Assembly: GCA_937901105.1 (NCBI GenBank)
Contig: CALCHD010000208.1
Coordinates: 1 to 11,743, forward strand
From: an uncultured Bacteroidales bacterium
Lineage (GTDB): Bacteria; Bacteroidota; Bacteroidia; Bacteroidales; UBA932
Length of the DNA: 11,743 nt
Reading direction: 5' to 3'
A program made the translations under genes and the position numbers. Positions 7,582-11,743 of the stretch are shown piece after piece; position 1 is the first letter of the stretch; the number at the start of each line of letters is the position of its first letter. Under the pieces are notes generated by a model that did not search any database, was not told where the DNA came from, and was given only the letters and a program-made list of their open reading frames with translations.

Positions 7582-8736
7582 TCATTTAACTATATTATTG
7601 TCCTTTATATGCACCACAAAGGCACCAGGGAAGCTCCTCCTTACATCCGGAAGGGCCTTCACGGCATCCTGTCGGGAAGAATAGCTCCCCACATAATATT
7701 TGTACAGGCTGCCCGCCTTTATGTATTTGGCATCCTTTCTGCCTTTCAGAAGCACCTTTGCAACAGAGAGAATCTGCACCGCATAAAAATCATTATTCCC
7801 GACAGTATTTCCACCTGCAGCACCCGAAGGTTTTTCAGACGGCTTTCCGGCAGGCTTCTCTGCGGGCTTATGCGGTTCAACGGCCACCACCGGTGCAGCA
7901 GGAGCAGCAGGAGCCGGAGCTGGTTCCTTTACAGAAGAGCCTGCCTCCACACTCATCTTATATGATTCAAAAGCATTGAAAAGCTTCCTTGCAAACTGGT
8001 CCTGACCGTTCTTGCTCACTAGAACAGCACAATCCTTTGGATTGGAGATGAACCCAAGCTCTGTAAGGACCGAAGGCATGGTTGTCTTCCACAACACAAG
8101 CAGACCGCCCTGCTTCACACCCCTGTTCACTGTTATAGGTCCCTTTGCAAACTGGCTCTGCACATTTGCCGCATATCTGATGCTCTGCTCCTGGTGCACA
8201 TTCTGAAGCAGCGAAAATATGATATACGACTCCGGCGAGTTAGGATTAAAGCCCTCATACTTGGTCTGATAGTCCTCCTCAATCACAATCACCGAGTTCT
8301 CCGTCATACACACCTGGAAATTGTCATCACTCTTATGGGTTCCCATAACAAATGTCTCTGTACCCCTGGCCTGCGTTGCCTTTGCAGAGTTTACATGAAT
8401 GGAGATGAACAGGTCTGCCTTATTCCTGTTGGCTATGGCAGCCCTTTCAGACAGTTCCACATACTTGTCAGTACTTCTGGTATAGACAACTTTCACATCC
8501 GGGTATTTTGCCTTTATCAGATTGCCAAGCTTCAGGGCTACAGAAAGGGTAATGTTCTTCTCCTTGTACTTTCCGTTTGTACTGACCGCTCCTGGATCCT
8601 TGCCGCCATGGCCCGGGTCAATCACCACTGTTTTAATGCGCAACGCATCACTCACCTCATCTCCAAGAAGGGAAACAGGGAGCAGCAACAGCACAAAGGC
8701 ACATGCAATATTTATGAGATTGCTTTTAAGTGGCAT
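7582..8736 (-). CDS. N-acetylmuramoyl-L-alanine amidase with C-terminal SPOR-like domain
   Basis: This 384-residue secreted Amidase_3 enzyme cleaves the bond between N-acetylmuramic acid and L-alanine in peptidoglycan. Residues 1-25 form a signal peptide with a hydrophobic core IACAFVLLLLPVSLLG. The catalytic domain spans about 33-260 with zinc ligands H43 (DPGHGGKDPGA), E59 (KEKNITL) and H114 (SIHVNS), and catalytic E226 (LTELGFISN). A low-complexity Ala/Pro/Lys linker follows at 264-313, containing repeated KPSEKPS-like units. The last 70 residues (FYAVQIL...YKYYVGSYSSRQDAVKAL...) match the shape of a SPOR domain, which in the family binds denuded glycans at division sites. It starts the operon and is followed 4 bp later by the MCE gene. 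A strong Bacteroidales promoter element lies about 35 bases before its ATG. Confidence 0.93.
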   Translation of the reverse strand: MPLKSNLINIACAFVLLLLPVSLLGDEVSDALRIKTVVIDPGHGGKDPGAVSTNGKYKEKNITLSVALKLGNLIKAKYPDVKVVYTRSTDKYVELSERAAIANRNKADLFISIHVNSAKATQARGTETFVMGTHKSDDNFQVCMTENSVIVIEEDYQTKYEGFNPNSPESYIIFSLLQNVHQEQSIRYAANVQSQFAKGPITVNRGVKQGGLLVLWKTTMPSVLTELGFISNPKDCAVLVSKNGQDQFARKLFNAFESYKMSVEAGSSVKEPAPAPAAPAAPVVAVEPHKPAEKPAGKPSEKPSGAAGGNTVGNNDFYAVQILSVAKVLLKGRKDAKYIKAGSLYKYYVGSYSSRQDAVKALPDVRRSFPGAFVVHIKDNNIVK

Positions 8737-8771
8737 ATTAGTTGCAAAAAAAGTGTTATTTTTGCGTTTTG

Positions 8772-8779
8772 CAAAAGTA
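8772..8779 (-). promoter_or_regulatory. -7 promoter element for amidase-MCE operon
   Basis: On the minus strand the bases read TACTTTTG, an exact match to the Bacteroidales TAnnTTTG -7 consensus, 35 bases before the amidase ATG. Upstream, a TTTTG lies about 17 bases before it, close to the expected -33 spacing, within an A/T-rich stretch. This is the best promoter call in the window. Confidence 0.6.
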
Positions 8780-8820
8780 CAAAAAAATAATCAAACCAAA
8801 ACGGTTTTCCAAAAAATAAG

Positions 8821-8828
8821 TATCTTTG
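8821..8828 (+). promoter_or_regulatory. Divergent plus-strand -7 promoter element
   Basis: The plus strand reads TATCTTTG followed by CA, an exact TAnnTTTG match and a common Bacteroidales form. It faces away from the amidase promoter, 41 bases from it, and would drive the genes to the right. A convincing -33 box is not clear. A second, sigma-70-like arrangement (TTGAAA at 8832-8837, TATTAA at 8854-8859, 16-base spacing) overlaps this area, so it is unclear which promoter type serves the next gene. Confidence 0.45.
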
Positions 8829-8896
8829 CAGTTGAAATATATTTGCTTTATAATATTAAATGTATTTGATATATAGATAATTAAATGTGTTAAATA

Positions 8897-8907
8897 AAGG
8901 AGGTGAT
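8897..8907 (+). promoter_or_regulatory. Near-perfect Shine-Dalgarno site (AAGGAGGTGAT)
   Basis: Eleven contiguous bases are complementary to the 3' end of 16S rRNA. The GGAGG core ends 5 bases before a TTG codon at 8909. This fixes the start of the PspC gene at TTG and rules out the in-frame GTG at 8903, which shares its first base with the core. Such a site is typical of Firmicutes and unusual in Bacteroidetes. No other gene here has one. Confidence 0.85.
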
Positions 8908-8908
8908 T

Positions 8909-9094
8909 TTGAATAAACTTTATAGATCTCGTACTGATAGAAAAATAGCCGGAGTTTGTGGTGGATTAGGTGAACATTTTAATATTGATCTAACAATAAT
9001 AAGATTGATATGGGCAGTTAGTGTAATATGCTGTGGATTCGGTATACTGTTATACATATTGGCAGTGCTCATAATTCCTGAAAACAAGATGTAA
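8909..9094 (+). CDS. Small PspC-domain membrane protein, TTG start
   Basis: The 61-residue product is almost entirely a PspC domain. It begins NKLYRSRTDRKIAGVCGGLG, the diagnostic charged start and GVCGG turn, followed by EHFNIDLTIIR and one hydrophobic segment (about residues 30-56), ending IIPENKM. Stand-alone PspC proteins of this length occur in many Firmicutes and some Bacteroidetes. In enterobacteria PspC partners PspB in phage-shock envelope stress, but short stand-alone versions are largely uncharacterised. The TTG start is chosen because of its 5-base spacing from a near-perfect Shine-Dalgarno sequence and because family members begin M-x-K-L-Y-R-S. No PspA, PspB or PadR-type regulator gene is adjacent. 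Strong AT bias, the TTG start and the ribosome binding site set it apart from the gene on its left. Stacked stops (TAATAATAATAG) end it. Confidence 0.88.
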   Translation: MNKLYRSRTDRKIAGVCGGLGEHFNIDLTIIRLIWAVSVICCGFGILLYILAVLIIPENKM

Positions 9095-9143
9095 TAATAA
9101 TAGAACAATAAATAAAAGTAAGTACTAAAGCTAAATTATAGTA

Positions 9144-9602
9144 ATGAAAAAATATTTAGTTATATCATTGGTGTCGGTTCTTTTGAGTAGTTGTTTCTTT
9201 GGTAAAAAAACAACATCTTCAGTACCTATGGTGAAAGAACAAGATTTTGCGGTAGAAGAAAATACCGAATATGCTTCGTGGTTAAATAAAGAAGAGGCGG
9301 CAGAATTGAATGCTATATTTGCAGCATATCGCAATGATTTTGATTTTACCAACAAGAGGGTGATATTCTTTACCGGTAGTTCGGGAAAACTCAGAAGCAA
9401 TAAAGAACATTATTTTAGAATGCAGAAGAAGTATGATAATACGTCGTATTATAATCGTGATAATGGGTATTTATATATTTTCGATGAAGATCAACGTGAA
9501 GCCGTTGGAGGATACGATGCTGCCATAGTGTTTTGGACCAAAAATCAGTTGTCGACCGAAGAGGTGATGGAACGCATAAAGCAAGAGCCTCCTGTGGAAT
9601 AA
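9144..9602 (+). CDS. Small lipoprotein of unknown function
   Basis: The 152-residue product has a clear lipoprotein signal: KK at positions 2-3, a hydrophobic core LVISLVSVLL, and lipobox LSSC with the acylated cysteine at C17. The residue after the cysteine is F, not D, and is followed by FGKK. I do not recognise the mature domain. It contains FDFTNKRVIFFTGSSGKLRS (about 70-89), a Tyr-rich middle (YDNTSYYNRDNGYLYIFDED) and GGYDAAIVFWTKNQLS near the end, suggesting a small alpha/beta domain. The acidic, Glu-rich linker after the signal would leave the domain on a tether at the inner face of the outer membrane or in the periplasm. It lies 49 bp after the PspC gene and 178 bp before the M23 peptidase. 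A start with no Shine-Dalgarno sequence is consistent with Bacteroidetes. Confidence 0.75.
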   Translation: MKKYLVISLVSVLLSSCFFGKKTTSSVPMVKEQDFAVEENTEYASWLNKEEAAELNAIFAAYRNDFDFTNKRVIFFTGSSGKLRSNKEHYFRMQKKYDNTSYYNRDNGYLYIFDEDQREAVGGYDAAIVFWTKNQLSTEEVMERIKQEPPVE

Positions 9603-9613
9603 TAACGTGTATT

Positions 9614-9638
9614 TTATCCTCGCTTTGCAAGGTGATAA
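9614..9638 (+). terminator. Weak hairpin after the lipoprotein gene
   Basis: TTATC (9614-9618) can pair with GATAA (9634-9638), and inside it CTT can pair with AAG around a TGC loop. The stem is interrupted and no T run follows, so it is at best a weak terminator or a chance fold. The rest of the spacer to 9780 holds no recognisable gene. It contains one TACTTTG (9713-9719), one base short of a TAnnTTTG promoter element, that might serve the M23 gene. Confidence 0.25.
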
Positions 9639-9780
9639 TAAATCAACGATAGTGTGTACAGAAGATGATTTTGGTGCATAGATGTAAGTTTTTGTGACAA
9701 AAAATGATGTGCTACTTTGTTGCTAGTGTGGGTGAGTGAGGTCTTGGTGAACACATGATAATATAAGGACTATACATAAA

Positions 9781-10722
9781 ATGGGAAACAAAGGAAATAT
9801 AATTGTCCGAAGACTAAAGGCGTTAAAGAGAGAGATGGGACACAAACAGCGGTTTGTGATAATGGATTCCGAAACCTTTCGTGAACGTTGGTCGTTTCAG
9901 TTGTCGGCAAAAAATTTGTTCGTAGCAGTGGGATTGAGTGTGATAGTGTTGGTGGTGCTTACCACTATACTTATTGCATTTACTTCGCTACGCGAGTATA
10001 TACCCGGTTATATGCAAACCGACCTTATGGAGCAAGTATACAAAAGCACTGCCACTATCGACTCGTTAGAACAAAAATTACATGAGCAGGACTTAATGCT
10101 CGCTAACATCAAAGCATTAATAGTAGGTGAGGAGATAAGTGAAAAAGAACATAAGCGAGATAGCCTTAAGGTGAAACCAGGTGAAGATGTGAGGTCAAAA
10201 TCGGACTCTCTATTGAGAAGAGAAATAGAAACTCAAGACAAGTATCAAGTGAAGTCGAATACTTTGTATGCCGATAACAAAGCATATAGCACAGACTATT
10301 CGATAGATGGTAATCATGTGTATGTAAACATCACTGACAATAGAGTGGCAAGCGATTATTTGTTTTATACACCATTGAAAGGCAAAGTTATTTCGCAATT
10401 CGATTCACGCAAACGTCATTATGGTATCGATATAGCAGGTAGTGAAAATGCTGTTGTCAAGTCAGTGTACAATGGCACTGTGTTGTTTTCTGATTATACT
10501 TTAAAGACGGGTTATATTATTGCTATCCAACATCCAAACAATATGATTTCGATATATAAGCACAATAGTGCATTACTAAAGCATATTGGTGATGTTGTTA
10601 GAGCCGGAGAGCCTATTGCTTTTATAGGAAATACTGGTGAACTTACCAGTGGACCGCATTTGCATTTGGAACTTTGGTTCAACGGAAAGGCTATAAATCC
10701 TGTCGAATACATCAGTTTTTAA
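9781..10722 (+). CDS. Membrane-anchored M23-family metallopeptidase
   Basis: A 313-residue protein with a short cytoplasmic N-terminus, one transmembrane segment (about 46-68, LFVAVGLSVIVLVVLTTILIAF), a predicted helical periplasmic stalk (about 80-155, with SLEQKLHEQD), and a C-terminal M23 (LytM/lysostaphin-like) domain from about 190. The zinc and catalytic residues are intact: H213 and D217 in RHYGIDIAG, H261 in SIYKHNS, and H293 and H295 in GPHLHLELW. The enzyme is therefore probably an active endopeptidase that cuts peptidoglycan cross-links. This anchor-stalk-M23 layout immediately upstream of dxr is one I associate with Bacteroidales genomes. It ends 26 bp before dxr, so the two are probably co-transcribed. 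Leucines are mostly TTG and TTA, unlike the genes to the left of 8,800. Confidence 0.9.
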   Translation: MGNKGNIIVRRLKALKREMGHKQRFVIMDSETFRERWSFQLSAKNLFVAVGLSVIVLVVLTTILIAFTSLREYIPGYMQTDLMEQVYKSTATIDSLEQKLHEQDLMLANIKALIVGEEISEKEHKRDSLKVKPGEDVRSKSDSLLRREIETQDKYQVKSNTLYADNKAYSTDYSIDGNHVYVNITDNRVASDYLFYTPLKGKVISQFDSRKRHYGIDIAGSENAVVKSVYNGTVLFSDYTLKTGYIIAIQHPNNMISIYKHNSALLKHIGDVVRAGEPIAFIGNTGELTSGPHLHLELWFNGKAINPVEYISF

Positions 10723-10748
10723 ATAAAAGGAAGTAAGAGGTAGATAAA

Positions 10749-11666
10749 ATGAAAAAGCATATAGCAATATTAGGGTCGACGGGTTCTATAGGAGTGCAAG
10801 CCCTCAATGTAGTGCGTAATCACTCCGATTTGTTCGAAGTAGATGTGTTGACGGCTCATTCCAATTACGAAAAACTTATACAGCAAGCCATAGAGTTTAA
10901 ACCCAATACTGTTGTTATCACGAATAAAAATTACTACAGCAAGGTTCAAGATGCTCTTTATAGCTACGATATAAAGGTGTTTGCCGGTGAAAAGTCTATG
11001 GTAGACGTAATGGAGATGTCGGATATAGATATGGTGCTTACTGCCGTGGTAGGCTTTGCCGGGTTGCGTCCCACGCTTAGAGCTATAGAGTATGGCAAAA
11101 CGATAGCTTTAGCCAATAAAGAAACCATGGTGGTGGCAGGTAAATTGGTAACCGATTTGGCAGCTCAAAAGAATGTCCCTATATTGCCGGTAGACTCGGA
11201 ACATTCTGCTATATTTCAGTCGTTGATAGGCGAGACTTTTAATCCTATCGAAAGGATATTTCTTACAGCTTCGGGTGGTCCTTTTTTGGGCAAAACAGCC
11301 AACGATTTGCAGGCAGTAACTCTAAACGATGCTTTGAAACATCCCAATTGGGTAATGGGTAAAAAGGTAACTATTGACTCTGCTACATTGATGAACAAAG
11401 GTTTGGAGGTGATAGAAGCAAAATGGTTATTTAATGTGGAACCAGAACAGATTGAGGTGGTGGTTCACCCACAATCGATAGTCCATTCGTTGGTAGAGTT
11501 CAAAGATGGCTCTATCAAGGCTCAGTTGGGTTTGCCTTCGATGGAGTTGCCCATACAATATGCCTTTTCATATCCTATGAGATTGTCGTCAGCTTTGCCC
11601 AAGTTTGAGTTTGTCAACTATCCTCAGTTTTCGTTTTTGCAACCAGATCGTAAAAGCCCGCAATGA
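10749..11666 (+). CDS. dxr: 1-deoxy-D-xylulose 5-phosphate reductoisomerase, C-terminus missing
   Basis: DXR converts DXP to 2-C-methyl-D-erythritol 4-phosphate with NADPH, the committed step of the MEP isoprenoid pathway. Visible are the NADPH-binding GSTGSIG at residues 9-15, ALANKETMV (120-128), the metal ligands D149 and E151 in PVDSEHSA and E220 in NKGLEVIEAKW, the substrate loop around TASGGPF (173-179), and MELPIQYAFSYPMR (265-278). Family members are about 380-400 residues, and this one stops at 305. Homology looks good through QPDRK (about residues 298-302), where a conserved F-x-x-L-x-L-A segment should follow. Instead the frame reads SPQ and stops. The other two plus frames past 11,650 do not resume DXR-like sequence either, so this is a replacement of sequence, not a simple frameshift. 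The helical C-terminal domain is lost, and the product would probably be non-functional if the break is real. Confidence 0.93.
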   Translation: MKKHIAILGSTGSIGVQALNVVRNHSDLFEVDVLTAHSNYEKLIQQAIEFKPNTVVITNKNYYSKVQDALYSYDIKVFAGEKSMVDVMEMSDIDMVLTAVVGFAGLRPTLRAIEYGKTIALANKETMVVAGKLVTDLAAQKNVPILPVDSEHSAIFQSLIGETFNPIERIFLTASGGPFLGKTANDLQAVTLNDALKHPNWVMGKKVTIDSATLMNKGLEVIEAKWLFNVEPEQIEVVVHPQSIVHSLVEFKDGSIKAQLGLPSMELPIQYAFSYPMRLSSALPKFEFVNYPQFSFLQPDRKSPQ

Positions 11667-11742
11667 TGAGCAGAATGGTTCCGCCGAGCACAGAGGTCGG
11701 AATTAATGATTTTTCCAAAAATTTGATGTTTCTTTTCAGCAT
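11614..11742 (-). CDS. N-terminal fragment of a membrane protein, possibly a transporter
   Basis: From an ATG at 11742 the minus strand reads a short basic start (MLKRNIKFLEKS), then LIPTSVLGGTILLIIAGFYD, a hydrophobic helix preceded by an I-P-x-S-V-x-G-G turn. That turn resembles sodium/glutamate symporter (GltS)-type transporters, but the stretch is too short to be sure. The frame stays open through the sequence change at about 11,650 and stops at 11614, inside the antisense of dxr. The genuine part is probably only 11,652-11,742. It may also start upstream of the window edge, because the first in-frame ATG lies 1 base from the edge. It ends where dxr stops making sense, supporting a junction there. 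Confidence 0.4.
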   Translation of the reverse strand: MLKRNIKFLEKSLIPTSVLGGTILLIIAGFYDLVAKTKTEDS

Positions 11743-11743
11743 A

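Noticed and set aside
7800..7950. Possible tandem repeat in the amidase linker
   Set aside because: It is an ordinary low-complexity Ala/Pro/Lys linker with imperfect KPSEKPS units, common between catalytic and SPOR domains.
8194..8790. 198-codon open frame on the plus strand opposite the amidase
   Set aside because: It is antisense to the amidase catalytic domain, runs across the amidase promoter, and has a Cys/Leu/Arg-rich composition typical of shadow frames.
8903..8905. GTG as start of the PspC gene
   Set aside because: It shares its first base with the Shine-Dalgarno core, leaving no spacing. TTG at 8909 has a 5-base spacing and matches family N-termini.
11650..11743. Simple frameshift explaining the short dxr
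   Set aside because: The two other plus frames after 11,650 (for example KPAMMSRMV and KARNDEQNG) do not resemble the expected DXR continuation, and the opposite strand gives a better protein.
1..11743. CRISPR array, toxin-antitoxin, phage-defence or biosynthetic cluster
   Set aside because: There are no spaced direct repeats, no Cas, nuclease, integrase or transposase motifs, and no paired small toxin-like genes. All but the lipoprotein and the edge fragment map to known families.

Overview
The window reads as Bacteroidales (Bacteroidetes) DNA for most of its length. The evidence is a DUF1573 protein, a MeaB GTPase, an amidase paired with an MCE/MlaD protein, a Bacteroidales-type DnaA, promoter -7 elements of the TAnnTTTG kind, and start codons with no Shine-Dalgarno sequence. 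I do not see a CRISPR array, insertion sequence, tRNA or rRNA, prophage or defence island. I also do not see a clearly new multi-gene system. The most notable features are two places where the sequence seems to change origin.

Region A (1 to about 8,830) has C/G-ending codons with CTT, CTC and CTG leucines. On the plus strand it holds the 3' end of a DUF1573 protein, then meaB, then a 10-TM heavy-metal exporter with a His-rich loop that overlaps meaB by one base. On the minus strand two groups converge on that exporter. The first is dnaA, pepD (aminoacyl-histidine dipeptidase) and rpe, read in that order. The second is a SPOR-like-tailed N-acetylmuramoyl-L-alanine amidase followed 4 bp later by an MCE/MlaD lipid-transport protein, closed by a GC-containing hairpin. 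Region A covers replication initiation, pentose-phosphate metabolism, peptide turnover, cobalamin-dependent mutase maintenance and cell-envelope work.

Region B (about 8,835 to 11,650) is all on the plus strand. It is visibly more AT-rich, with TTG/TTA leucines. It carries a small PspC-domain membrane protein with a near-perfect Shine-Dalgarno sequence and a TTG start, a small lipoprotein of unknown function, a membrane-anchored M23 endopeptidase, and dxr of the non-mevalonate isoprenoid pathway. The last three look Bacteroidetes-like. The PspC gene looks Firmicutes-like in its translation signals.

Region C (about 11,652 to 11,743) cuts dxr off about 80 residues early. It encodes, on the minus strand, the start of an unrelated membrane protein. 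The abrupt shifts near 8,835-8,909 and 11,650 fit either recombination/transfer or chimeric assembly of a metagenomic contig. The sequence alone cannot separate these.
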